Positions 18,341 to 26,577 of a stretch of DNA of 64,000 nt are shown here, one piece after another. The notes below the pieces were generated by a model. The model did no database searches and was not told where the DNA came from. It was given only the letters and a program-made list of their open reading frames with translations. Location: assembly GCF_001317355.1 (NCBI RefSeq), contig NZ_LKET01000068.1, forward strand, positions 310,001 through 374,000, in the 5' to 3' direction. This DNA is from Oxobacter pfennigii. Lineage in GTDB: Bacteria; Bacillota; Clostridia; Clostridiales; Oxobacteraceae. The translations under genes and the position numbers were made by a program. Every line of letters begins with the position of its first letter. The first letter of the stretch is position 1.

Positions 18341-19401
18341 GCTGCTCCTCCGGTTTTATTCATACGTATCAGTAAATATAAAAGATACGGCGCTCCTAAT
18401 ATTCCTGTAATAATTCCTACCGGGAAACGTATGTCAAAGGCAAACTGCCCTGTAAGATCCGCTAAAAGCACCATAGCTGCTCCCGTAAGTCCGGCAGGCA
18501 GCACATTGGCAGAACCTGCCCCTATAAGCCGGCCTGCGATGGGGCCGGCTAAAAAAGCGACAAAAGCAATGGGGCCTGTCACCGCAGTGGCATATGCAAT
18601 TAAGAAAACCGCGCTTAAAACCATAACCAGTCTAATCCGCTCCGTCCTTAAGCCCAGGGTAATGGCGGACGGCTCCCCCAATTCGAGAATTTTAAGCTGT
18701 CTGCCCAAAAGGACCAGCAGGCATCCAAAGAACAGCACCGCCAGTAAAAGCCCCGGCACAGCTTTCATCTGCATGCCGTTTAAACTGCCGCTGAGCCAGC
18801 GGAGGGCGGCAGGCACATCGTACTGGTTTGCCCTAAGAAGCAAAAATGATATGGCGGCGTTTAACATGGCCTGAATGCCAATACCTATTAAAATCAGCCT
18901 TCCGCCGGAAAAACTGCCTCTTTTAGACAGCATATAAACAAGGAATGCCACTGCCAGCCCTGTGATAACCGCCGCCAAGGAAACCAGATTGCCGCTGACT
19001 TTCATAACGATAATACAGAAAACCGCCGCCAGGCTGGAGCCGGACGTGACTCCGATGATATCCGGACTGGCCAGAGGATTCCTTAACATGGTCTGAAAGG
19101 TATTCCCTGCCATGCCAAAGGCCATTCCTGCCAGCAGTCCGGACAGCATCCGGGGCAGCCGCAGGGTGCCAATGGCAAAGGTTGCACCTTTTATCTGCTC
19201 TCCTAAGAGAACACGGATAACTTCCTTCAGGGAATACCGGGTATTTCCCATATAAAGCATCCCCAGGCACAAAACCAGAACCAGAAAGGCCAAAGCAATG
19301 GTCACCGCTGTCAAACGGGCTTTCCGGCGTTGAAATCCTGCCCGAACTGGGTTAAGCTTATTTTTGCTCATACTATTATTGAACATCTCATCTTTAATCA
19401 T
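18337..19401 (-). CDS. Iron-siderophore ABC transporter permease (FepG/FecD type)
   Basis: This membrane subunit of 354 residues has about nine to ten helices. Family signatures are ATFAIGTLRLPRMLSGLLAGM near residue 72, FQTMLRNPLASPDIIGVTSG, and GPIAFVAFLAGPIAGRL near the C-terminus, the coupling region. It pairs with the permease encoded upstream as a heterodimer. Start and stop overlap both neighbours in ATGA tetranucleotides. The operon is noticeably GC-richer than the methyltransferase loci, possibly from horizontal transfer. Confidence 0.92.
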   Translation of the reverse strand: MIKDEMFNNSMSKNKLNPVRAGFQRRKARLTAVTIALAFLVLVLCLGMLYMGNTRYSLKEVIRVLLGEQIKGATFAIGTLRLPRMLSGLLAGMAFGMAGNTFQTMLRNPLASPDIIGVTSGSSLAAVFCIIVMKVSGNLVSLAAVITGLAVAFLVYMLSKRGSFSGGRLILIGIGIQAMLNAAISFLLLRANQYDVPAALRWLSGSLNGMQMKAVPGLLLAVLFFGCLLVLLGRQLKILELGEPSAITLGLRTERIRLVMVLSAVFLIAYATAVTGPIAFVAFLAGPIAGRLIGAGSANVLPAGLTGAAMVLLADLTGQFAFDIRFPVGIITGILGAPYLLYLLIRMNKTGGAA

Positions 19402-20396
19402 AATGAACGCACCTTCGCTCTCATGGCAATCATGATTAATATAGGCGCTCCGAAAAATGCCGTAACAATGCCGGCCTCAAGTTCACCGGGCTGGCCGATA
19501 AGCCTGCCCACAATATCTGACACCGTCAGCAGCATGGCTCCTCCCAGGGCAGACATAGGAAGTATGTACCTCATATCCGGGCCGCAAATAAGCCTCACGG
19601 TATGGGGAATCATCAGCCCCACAAAGCCAATAGGTCCGGCCAGAGCCGTTGTGGCGCCGCAAAGCAGCACTCCGGCCACTGCTCCCGTACTTCGTACCAG
19701 TCCCGTTCGCACGCCTAACCCTGTGGCTGCATCGTCCCCTAAGGCCAGGGCATTTAAGGCCGGTGCCATTAAGATTCCCATCAGCAAACCGGCAGCCAGA
19801 AAGGGAGCCACCGTCATTATTCCCTCCCAGGTGGCGCCGCTGACACTGCCCACCTGCCAAAACCGGAATACATTCATGACATCGGTTCTGGGCAGAATGA
19901 CGGCACTGACCAGAGAGGATAAGGCAGCGCTGGTTGCCGCTCCTGCCAGAGCAAGTTTTATAGGCGTAGCGCCGCCATAACCTAAAGAACCGATCCGGTA
20001 AACAAAAACAGCCGTTACCATAGCCCCTGCCAGGGCAAACCAAATATATTCTCCGGCGGTGTTTACGTTAAAAAAGGCAATGCCGCTTACCACAAACAAT
20101 GATGCACCGGTATTTACACCTAAAATGCTGGGATCGGCAACTGGATTTCGGGTAATTGCCTGCATCAGAGCTCCGGCGACCCCCAGAGAGGCTCCGGCGA
20201 CTATGCCAAACACAGTTCTGGGGATCCTCTCCCAAACCACCAGAGCGTCAAAAGAGTTGCTGCTGTCCTGAAACAGAGCCCGAAACACTTCTCCCAGCCC
20301 TACATTGCGTGCGCCTAAGGCCAGTGAAGCGCCAATGCACAGAACAACACCGATAACCCCGGCGCTTATAAGTAGCAACGTTTTCCTTAATTTCAT
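19398..20396 (-). CDS. Iron-siderophore ABC transporter permease (FepD/FecC type)
   Basis: The permease has 332 residues, with WERIPRTVFGIVAGASLGVAG near residue 54, MQAITRNPVADPSILGVNTG and GPIGFVGLMIPHTVR. It is the partner of the following permease in the membrane heterodimer. Its ATG overlaps the stop of the binding-protein gene (ATGA), so all four cistrons are tightly coupled. Confidence 0.92.
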   Translation of the reverse strand: MKLRKTLLLISAGVIGVVLCIGASLALGARNVGLGEVFRALFQDSSNSFDALVVWERIPRTVFGIVAGASLGVAGALMQAITRNPVADPSILGVNTGASLFVVSGIAFFNVNTAGEYIWFALAGAMVTAVFVYRIGSLGYGGATPIKLALAGAATSAALSSLVSAVILPRTDVMNVFRFWQVGSVSGATWEGIMTVAPFLAAGLLMGILMAPALNALALGDDAATGLGVRTGLVRSTGAVAGVLLCGATTALAGPIGFVGLMIPHTVRLICGPDMRYILPMSALGGAMLLTVSDIVGRLIGQPGELEAGIVTAFFGAPILIMIAMRAKVRSL

Positions 20397-21457
20397 TGTA
20401 CCAGGTCAGCAGCCTTTCCGATTACGCTTAAGTATTCGTCAATGGTGGCAGGAATGGAAAGGGCACTGGGCGTACCGGAAGCAGCCAGCGGGGTACCGTC
20501 CTGAATCAGGGCTACGGAACCTCTTTGAATTGCCGGCATTGTTCCCATCAGGGAATCTGACTGCAAGCTCTTAAGCAAGGGCGCATTACCGTAAGCAATG
20601 GCAATATCCACATCCTTTAGGATGTCCACATTTTCCGCACTGATTTCAACAGCAAAGCTTTCCGAGTCATTGGCCAGACTCAATACACTTTCCGGGAATT
20701 TAAGCCCCAAATCGGTCAGATAAGCGGCCCGGGGATCTGCAGGCAGGTAAACATAGAACTTACCTAAATCCGAAGGATTAAAATAGAAGAAGGCAGCAGT
20801 TTTTCCTGAAATTTTGGGATATGCGGCAATTTTTTGAGAAATCAGCTGTTCCAGTTCTGAAACCAGCTTCTCTCCTTCTGCTTTCATCCCCATTCCCGCA
20901 GCATCCATAATAATCTGGTCGCGCCAGTAGGTCTGCCATGCCATAGCTGGATAAGCAACCACCGGGGCGATTTGAGTCAATAAATCATATTCTTCCTGAG
21001 TGATACCGGAATAGGCCGCAAGAATTACATCCGGCTCAGAATCGCTAACTGCTTCAAAAGCCAAGCCGTCGGTATCCTTAAAAAGGACAGGATTATCCAC
21101 ACCCAGTTTTTTAAATCCTTCTTTAGTCCAGGGCAGCAGACCACTGCCATCTGTTACTCCGTAATTGGCTTCGGATATACCAACAGGAATAACCCCTAAG
21201 GCCAAAGGCACATCCTGATTTCCCCAAGAAATTGTTGCAATTCTTTCAGGCTTGCTTTCAATTATAGTTTCACCAAAGGCGTGCTTTATGGTTATGGGAT
21301 ATGCTTCAGCCGTATCAACATCTACGGCAGCTGTTTCTTCTCCACCGGAAGGCGTATTCTCCTTCCCGGGTGTATCGGACGTATTATTAGAGCACGCTAT
21401 TAAGAATACGGATAACGCAATTGCTAAAATAGAACTTGTAAATTGTTTTAATTTCAT
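20393..21457 (-). CDS. Iron-siderophore ABC transporter substrate-binding lipoprotein
   Basis: This Peripla_BP_2 lipoprotein of 354 residues has a signal peptide, a lipobox ending LIAC near residue 22 and a T/G/E-rich linker. The fold starts with ITIKHAFGETIIESKPERIAT, the usual opening of FhuD/FepB-like proteins, and continues with YSGITQEEYDLLTQIAPVVAY. It captures ferric siderophores outside the membrane. It is first in a four-gene operon whose promoter is followed by a nine-base inverted repeat, so iron-dependent control is likely. Confidence 0.9.
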   Translation of the reverse strand: MKLKQFTSSILAIALSVFLIACSNNTSDTPGKENTPSGGEETAAVDVDTAEAYPITIKHAFGETIIESKPERIATISWGNQDVPLALGVIPVGISEANYGVTDGSGLLPWTKEGFKKLGVDNPVLFKDTDGLAFEAVSDSEPDVILAAYSGITQEEYDLLTQIAPVVAYPAMAWQTYWRDQIIMDAAGMGMKAEGEKLVSELEQLISQKIAAYPKISGKTAAFFYFNPSDLGKFYVYLPADPRAAYLTDLGLKFPESVLSLANDSESFAVEISAENVDILKDVDIAIAYGNAPLLKSLQSDSLMGTMPAIQRGSVALIQDGTPLAASGTPSALSIPATIDEYLSVIGKAADLVQ

Positions 21458-21488
21458 AACTTGCCTCCTATTCTAATCCTGTCATATA

Positions 21489-21543
21489 AATGTTAGACCA
21501 CTCTAACATTACTCAGATTATCATCCACATCCATTTTTGTCAA
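21489..21543 (-). promoter_or_regulatory. Promoter and iron-box-like operator of the siderophore operon
   Basis: On the minus strand TTGACA (21538-21543) is followed after 17 bases by TAATCT (21515-21520). Directly downstream, AATGTTAGA and TCTAACATT (21489-21510) form a perfect nine-base inverted repeat with a four-base centre, positioned over the transcription start. The TTAGA...TCTAA core is reminiscent of DtxR/IdeR-type sites; the regulator identity is inferred. Confidence 0.8.
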
Positions 21544-21774
21544 GTACCCTGAAGCCTGCTTTTTTTTGATGCTTTCTGATAGATTGCAGGTCAAAAGCGT
21601 AACTTCGGGCTGACTTAGCCCAAAGCTTGATGGGATTGTGAAGTTAAGGAAAAAGCTGTATAATATAGAGGCGTTCAGCCAATATAGCATGCGGATAATC
21701 AATATTTTGTAAGCTATGAATCCTTGCTTCACAAATTATATATTTCTGATTTACTTCAAAAAAGGAAGGTAAAT

Positions 21775-22323
21775 ATGAAAAAGCCTTTTGTTTTCTCTCT
21801 TGTTCTAATTGTAATAGATCAGGCAATCAAATTGTTTATTGCACATTATTATATAAATGCTGATGCAGTTTTACTTCCAGGTATTCTATTTTTCCGCCCT
21901 GTTCAAAACATCAATTTAACGTGGATTGCCAGCATAATTGATTATAAAACACCTGCCTTGCTTATGATTGTTATTCAGATTTTTTCCTTAGCCATAATTA
22001 CCTTTTCTTACCGCTATCTCTCATATCTCTGGAATCAAGGAAAGAAGCTGTTAAATGGAATGTTGATATTTTTTATTGCAGGTATAATGTGTTCGTTTAT
22101 TGATGTAGCGTTTTGGGGTGGCAGCCTGGATTTTTTGCGGCTATTTGATTTGTTCACCTTTGATTTCAAGGATGTCTATTTGAACATCGCCTCAGGCTTT
22201 GTACTTTTTTATACCGGGAACTATCTCATAAAAGCATACAGTAAAATGAGCAAAGCAGAACGCAAGCAAACGGGACTCTGCCTCTGGATAAAAAATGGTA
22301 TGCCTTCATCGCCCATAGGATAG
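21775..22323 (+). CDS. LspA-like (signal peptidase II fold) membrane protein, probably inactive
   Basis: The protein has 182 residues with four to five membrane segments. The opening LVLIVIDQAIKLFIAHYY matches the first helix of lipoprotein signal peptidases. Later, GIMCSFIDVAFWGGSLDFLR aligns with the G-N-x-x-D-R...V-V-D-F block, but the conserved Asn and Arg are Ser and Val. The F-N-x-A-D motif with the second catalytic aspartate reads LNIASG. A catalytic dyad residue is thus missing, so protease activity is doubtful. The start is ATG 21775 with AAGGAAGG upstream. It may bind lipoproteins or be decaying. Confidence 0.7.
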   Translation: MKKPFVFSLVLIVIDQAIKLFIAHYYINADAVLLPGILFFRPVQNINLTWIASIIDYKTPALLMIVIQIFSLAIITFSYRYLSYLWNQGKKLLNGMLIFFIAGIMCSFIDVAFWGGSLDFLRLFDLFTFDFKDVYLNIASGFVLFYTGNYLIKAYSKMSKAERKQTGLCLWIKNGMPSSPIG

Positions 22324-22420
22324 TAACTATTATCGGGTGCTGACGAATTGCTCCATTACTATTTTCAATAAAAACTGATAATCATATAATCAGCTTCAGC
22401 AAATTAAAGGGAGGATTTGT

Positions 22421-23275
22421 ATGCTTAAAGCTTCAATGCCGGAATACTTTGCCCCGATGCCGGACATCGGCATGGCCTTTGAGCGCATAGGCCTTGATCC
22501 GAAAGGAGACTATTCGCCGGATGTCGGCAATCTTCAAAAACTTATGTATGCACACATAACACATGTGCCCTATGAGAACCTTGACATCTACGACTACAAA
22601 CGTAAGGTCGACTTTGCGCTCCCGCACCTGTTTGAAAAATTCGTACTTTACAGGAGGGGCGGATATTGCTACGAGATAAACGGATTCTTCATGGGAATAT
22701 TGGAGGCCCTCGGTTATGACTGCTATCCTCTTTCCGGGAGGCTTCTTTTCGGCAAAGATGTGGCCGGCCCAATGTCACACAGGACTACCATTGTAACCAT
22801 CGGAAATGATCAGTACCTCTGCGATGTAGGATATGGAGCCGGCTGCGCCGAGGGGCCTGTTAGTCTGAGCAGTCCGGGAATACAGGATATCTTAGGATAC
22901 AAGTTCTCCATAAGGCATCATGACGGCGGCTTCTATGGAGACATGACCCTTGTAAAACACTTTGACGACGGGACAGAGTCTGACTTCTACACAGTCTACA
23001 AAAAGCCCCATACGCTTTTAGACTTCATAGGCCCCAATTATAATACCTCCACCAACCCGGAGTCACCCTTCCTAAAGAGGCGAGTGGTGAGATTGAGGAC
23101 TGAGGCCGGCAGCATAGTAATAGACAACAAGATCTTCAGGCGAAAGGCGGACAAGAAAATATTAGAAGAAGAAATAACCACCAACAAAAGGCTCTATGAG
23201 ATACTTACCCAGGAATTCAACATGATAGTGCCTAAGCTTTCATTCAGTACCGACTTCCCGAGAGAATGGTTTTAG
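22421..23275 (+). CDS. Arylamine N-acetyltransferase
   Basis: This 284-residue enzyme transfers acetyl from acetyl-CoA to arylamines or hydrazines through a cysteine. The Cys-His-Asp triad is visible: RRGGYCYEINGFF near residue 84, SHRTTIV near 126 and LCDVGYG near 141. The length agrees with bacterial NATs. Its ATG has a good GGGAGG site. It appears monocistronic, with a long perfect hairpin 75 bases downstream. The physiological substrate is unknown. Confidence 0.92.
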   Translation: MLKASMPEYFAPMPDIGMAFERIGLDPKGDYSPDVGNLQKLMYAHITHVPYENLDIYDYKRKVDFALPHLFEKFVLYRRGGYCYEINGFFMGILEALGYDCYPLSGRLLFGKDVAGPMSHRTTIVTIGNDQYLCDVGYGAGCAEGPVSLSSPGIQDILGYKFSIRHHDGGFYGDMTLVKHFDDGTESDFYTVYKKPHTLLDFIGPNYNTSTNPESPFLKRRVVRLRTEAGSIVIDNKIFRRKADKKILEEEITTNKRLYEILTQEFNMIVPKLSFSTDFPREWF

Positions 23276-23350
23276 AAGAAGACGGCATAGTAAAAATTTT
23301 AAGAATAGGACGGCATTATGAATAAGTGCTTCAAGGCAGCCAGCATTAAT

Positions 23351-23400
23351 TAATATTAAAGGCCTATACCAAATAAAACCGGTATAGGCCTTTAATATTA
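23351..23400. terminator. Perfect 20-bp-stem hairpin after the acetyltransferase gene
   Basis: Arms at 23351-23370 and 23381-23400 are exact complements with a ten-base loop and contain GGCCTATACC. The outer part is A/T rich (TTTAATATTA), which could serve as the terminator tail after a shorter inner stem. Confidence 0.75.
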
Positions 23401-23429
23401 TTGATTCTTCATCTATATATAAAAATTCC

Positions 23430-23514
23430 TTGACAAACACATAGAACCTGCTATTATATATTGTCATCTATATATGGCCATTATAAAAAATAAATTAATT
23501 GTATCGATACAATT
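23430..23514 (+). promoter_or_regulatory. Promoter and palindromic operator of the ECF S-component gene
   Basis: TTGACA (23430-23435) and TATTAT (23452-23457), 16 bases apart, form a plausible sigma-A promoter. Forty bases downstream lies the perfect 18-bp palindrome AATTGTATCGATACAATT (23497-23514), just before the ribosome site, a likely repressor site. The regulator is unidentified. Confidence 0.7.
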
Positions 23515-23536
23515 TACTGCAAAGGAGTACTTGTAA

Positions 23537-24082
23537 ATGAATCAATCAAATAAAAAACTAACTTTTATGGTTTATACGGCATTATGTATAGCCATGGTAA
23601 CACTATGTACCATGATAATAAAGGTACCTTCTGTAAAGGGCGGATACGTAAACTTCGGCGATATAGTTATATTCATAACCGCTGTGCTCCTTGGCAAAAG
23701 GGCTGGTATGCTTGCCGGAGGCATAGGCTCTGCTATGGCTGATTTGCTCTTAGGCTACTCTGTGTACGCGCCGGCCACATTTGTAATAAAAGGACTGGAA
23801 GGGTTTTTATGCGCACTTATTGCAAACAGAAAGGATAAGGAGGCCACTATAAAGTCCATGATTCCTGCCGTAATCATATCCGCTGCATGGATGGTCCTGG
23901 GATATTTTATATTTGAATTTAAAATAGGAGGATTGCTATTTGCCAATGAATCCTTTGGATTCACAGCAGCAGTCTTTAACCTCCCGGGGAACATAGTACA
24001 GGGAACGGTAAGCGCCCTTGTTGCCATCCCATTTATACTGGCCTTAAGAAAAACAAAGCTGAATTTTAATTTGAAAAGGTAG
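23537..24082 (+). CDS. ECF transporter S component
   Basis: This small membrane protein of 181 residues has five to six helices and would bind a vitamin and hand it to the shared EcfAAT module, which is not in this window. It opens with MVYTALCIAMVTLCTMIIKV and has the S-component loop GGYVNFGDIVIFITAVLLGK, then GGIGSAMADLLLGY and a FVIKGLEGFLCALI helix. This arrangement is typical of pyridoxine, hydroxymethylpyrimidine or related S components; the exact vitamin is not resolved. AAGGAG precedes the ATG by nine bases. Confidence 0.82.
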   Translation: MNQSNKKLTFMVYTALCIAMVTLCTMIIKVPSVKGGYVNFGDIVIFITAVLLGKRAGMLAGGIGSAMADLLLGYSVYAPATFVIKGLEGFLCALIANRKDKEATIKSMIPAVIISAAWMVLGYFIFEFKIGGLLFANESFGFTAAVFNLPGNIVQGTVSALVAIPFILALRKTKLNFNLKR

Positions 24083-24100
24083 CAGCCGGTTCTGGTTACA

Positions 24101-24177
24101 AAAAAGGTTTCTGTGAACTACAAAACCTTTTCAAATCAAAATTTTTGGACTCCTCAAAATTGGGGAGTCCAAAAATT
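24101..24177. terminator. Two hairpins between convergent ECF and folD genes
   Basis: The first hairpin (24104-24131) pairs AAAGGTTT with AAACCTTT. The second (24140-24177) pairs AATTTTTGGACTCC with its complement around an eight-base loop. A/T-rich flanks make the second usable from both directions. Confidence 0.8.
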
Positions 24178-24197
24178 CAATAAGTACAATTTCACTA

Positions 24198-25073
24198 CTA
24201 TGCAGCATGGAATATTATTTCCCCCATGGTTTGTTTGTAAGCACATAAATATATGCTTTTCATCAGCATGGCAGTTGTTACTGCTCCTACGCCGTTTACT
24301 GCCGGGGTGCATGCCCCTGCTTTTTCTTTTATGCTGTCAAGGTTTACATCACCGCATAGCCTGCCATTCTCGTCAAGATTTATACCTACATCTATAACAA
24401 TAGCTCCCTCTTTTACATATTCCTGTGTTACAAATTTGGGCACTCCTATAGCAACAACAAGAATGTCTGCCTGCCTTGTTTTTCCCGGTGTGTCGGCGGT
24501 TTTTGCATGGCATACGGTTACAGTGGCATCCCTGTCCATCATCATTTCCGCAACAGGCTTGCCTACCTTGTTGCTTTTGCCCATTATGGCAACATCTTTT
24601 CCCTCCAGGTTTACATTTATATAGTCAAGGATAGCAATTACCGCTTCTGCCGTACATGGATACATATGGCCTTTGCCTGTTATATTGTCAACATCCTTTA
24701 TTGGATTGATACGGGTAATGGCATCGGCAGCTGAACCTTTAGGTATTAAAACCATTATTCCATGGATGCTTTCATCCCCGTTTAAAGAATCAATCAGGCT
24801 TAAATATTTATCCGATGCATTCTTTTCATCATTGCTAATCTCATAAAGCCTGTATCCTATACCCATGGACTTACACTTTTTGGTGATGCTTTTTTGATAG
24901 GAGATATTGCCTTCATCATCACCTATTTTTACTATAGCCAGAGTGGGTGTAACTCCTTCTTGTTTCAGCTTCTTAATCTTCTCTATTGTTTCTTCCTCTA
25001 TTGAATGTGCAATCTCTTTGCAATTTATTAATTCCATGCTATTAATATCATCTTTAAATAAATACTTTTCCAT
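24198..25073 (-). CDS. folD: Divergent FolD-type methylene-tetrahydrofolate dehydrogenase/cyclohydrolase
   Basis: The protein has 291 residues and the FolD order: catalytic domain, KDVDNI, PCTAEAVIAIL, a nucleotide-binding domain (VAIMGKSNKVGKPVAEMM) and EGAIVIDVGIN. Key active-site positions differ. The Y-x-x-x-K motif reads YQKSI, so the lysine needed for cyclohydrolase chemistry is isoleucine. The usual VQLPLP reads VLIPKG, losing the glutamine. The TPVPGGVGPMT region reads TPAVNGVGAVT. It probably retains NAD(P) binding, but bifunctionality is doubtful. AGGAGGAG precedes the ATG. A role in one-carbon flow beside the corrinoid methyltransferases is inferred. Confidence 0.82.
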   Translation of the reverse strand: MEKYLFKDDINSMELINCKEIAHSIEEETIEKIKKLKQEGVTPTLAIVKIGDDEGNISYQKSITKKCKSMGIGYRLYEISNDEKNASDKYLSLIDSLNGDESIHGIMVLIPKGSAADAITRINPIKDVDNITGKGHMYPCTAEAVIAILDYINVNLEGKDVAIMGKSNKVGKPVAEMMMDRDATVTVCHAKTADTPGKTRQADILVVAIGVPKFVTQEYVKEGAIVIDVGINLDENGRLCGDVNLDSIKEKAGACTPAVNGVGAVTTAMLMKSIYLCAYKQTMGEIIFHAA

Positions 25074-25204
25074 ATTAACTCCTCCTAAACCCGGTATAAA
25101 TACCCCCTACAGCATGCTGCAAGCTTTCTGGAAATTTAAATAAATATACCGGAAATGCTTCTTTGAGTACATACTATCATAACAGCTGCTTATAATTCTG
25201 TGAC

Positions 25205-25535
25205 TTGAATCTCAAAAAATGCAGATTTTTATTAAAGGAAGAGTATAATAAACTGCTTTTCATCTATACTTTTGCTGGGGACTCTCCAGTCCGCACTATT
25301 AAACCCATAAAAGATCAATGTGCAAATGCCGATATTAGCAAGCCAGTTCTACTTGTTGTTCTCACTATAAAATTTGAGAGCTTCGGCTGCATACGAGAAA
25401 AACCCTACTTTTCTGCACTCTCATGTTTCTCCACATAAAATTGATAGCGCTCTTCATAAGAGACTTCCTGAATAATTTAGTTAATCGTCCAGGTATAACC
25501 AAAAGGATAGATGATTTCTGCATATTTTGTACCCA
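25205..25535 (-). other. Degenerate sequence, unidentified coding remnant
   Basis: No intact gene is present here. On the minus strand, broken frames give short protein-like pieces such as YEERYQFYVEKHESAEK and VGFFSYAAEALKFYSENNK separated by stops and frame changes. They look like decayed coding sequence but I do not recognise the family. The region adjoins the HxlR and catalase remnants. Confidence 0.4.
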
Positions 25536-25539
25536 TAAA

Positions 25540-25690
25540 CTCGGATACCTCTTGTCAATCGAAGCAACTTTCTCCGGTGAATGCTCCACTTTAGGGGAAT
25601 TTGCGGATACTCCTTGCGATGGATCAAACCATCGCTTTCCAGCTCTTTTAGCGCGGTGCTGAGCGTCTTAAAAGAAATACTCTTAATATA
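25540..25690 (-). pseudogene. HxlR-family regulator remnant with frameshift
   Basis: The minus strand encodes SFKTLSTALKELESDGL and IHRKEYPQIP, matching the recognition helix and wing of HxlR regulators. A one-base loss near 25590 then shifts the frame, and the expected K-V-E-H-S continues in another frame. The first helices and the C-terminus are missing. Intact HxlR proteins have about 110 residues. Confidence 0.65.
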
Positions 25691-25745
25691 TTTTTATTTC
25701 ATTGAGCGCTATTGGGCAGGAGCCAGATTACAAGAATGGTAGACG

Positions 25746-26320
25746 TTAAAATTTTGAAATGTTTACCGCTTCCAAGGAACCTGCCAAATGCTTGGATAGT
25801 ATTTGCCCTGCGAAGATTCCTTCGTCGGTATAAAACCTGGTACTGAACCCGCGCACATTTCTCAAGGTGTCCGGCGTTCCCTGATTGCTTGACGCAGGGA
25901 GTAGCGCACCGCCACCGGCACCTGTTGACCGGATGTTTGCAAAAATCCAGCTTTGGTATATTCCTTCATCGAGTGAGTGGTACGAAAATGTCCAAAAGCA
26001 CCATATCCTTTTGTATGAATGCGCCGTGGCAGCGTGGTGGAGAATACAAATGTCTCTAAAGTCTCATGCAGAGCGGTGTCCTGCATAAGGACAGGCCCCC
26101 CCCGTACACCCACCGTCTGCGAATGGGATACATCCGAGCCCCCTGTTTTTGCGGGCGTTGCGTTTGAACGGGGTGTTTCGGCAGCCATTGGCTTGCCGTT
26201 CCTATAAGCACCCGAAAAGGGTGGTTGATATTGATTGCGCTTGATCTGTTCATTTTGTCCACCTTCCTCGCGCCGTGCTTTCTCTTGCTCTAATCGAAAC
26301 CATCCGTTATTATTATCCAC
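25746..26320 (-). pseudogene. Heme catalase, N-terminal remnant with frameshift
   Basis: From a GTG start with GGAGGG upstream, about 150 codons encode the catalase N-terminus: VGVRGGPVLMQDTAL, then RRIHTKGYGAFGHF containing the catalytic histidine, and QQVPVAVRYS. Near 25880 the frame shifts, and the expected continuation (TPDTLRNVRGFSTRFYTDEG) appears in another frame up to about 25818. Beyond that, similarity ends and a stop occurs at 25746. Intact catalases have about 480 or more residues, so this cannot be active. The first 50 residues are an N/Q-rich extension. Confidence 0.85.
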
Positions 26321-26335
26321 TTATAAACCCTCCAA

Positions 26336-26354
26336 ATCGTGCAAAAAGCACGAT
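26336..26354. promoter_or_regulatory. Inverted repeat upstream of the catalase remnant
   Basis: ATCGTGC and GCACGAT with a five-A centre lie just before the ribosome site of the broken catalase gene, where a repressor site would be expected. It may be a relic of peroxide control. Confidence 0.5.
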
Positions 26355-26528
26355 AATCATATAATACAGTGTATTCAAAATCATCATTACTGTTACGCAT
26401 GTTCTAATCTTCCATAAACCGCGCATCAGGTTTTATTATCAGGGGGAACGCCCCCGCGGTCTCCTCTTTTAAAGAATAAACAGCAGCTTTGAATTTAGAA
26501 TATACCTCTATATTTTATTATAAAATGA

Positions 26529-26550
26529 AAAACCGCCCTTTAGGCGGTTT
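26529..26550 (-). terminator. Terminator of the sigma factor operon
   Basis: An AAACCGCC / GGCGGTTT stem is followed on the minus strand by a T run. It follows the membrane-protein gene that ends at 26578. A second GC hairpin (GGGGG / CCCCC) lies at 26441-26454. Confidence 0.85.
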
Positions 26551-26577
26551 ATGCATTTCCTTTGAGAAGAAGAGCTA

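Noticed and set aside
21493-21732. 79-codon minus-strand frame upstream of the siderophore operon
   Set aside because: It runs across the promoter and operator of the operon and has no ribosome site or family match.
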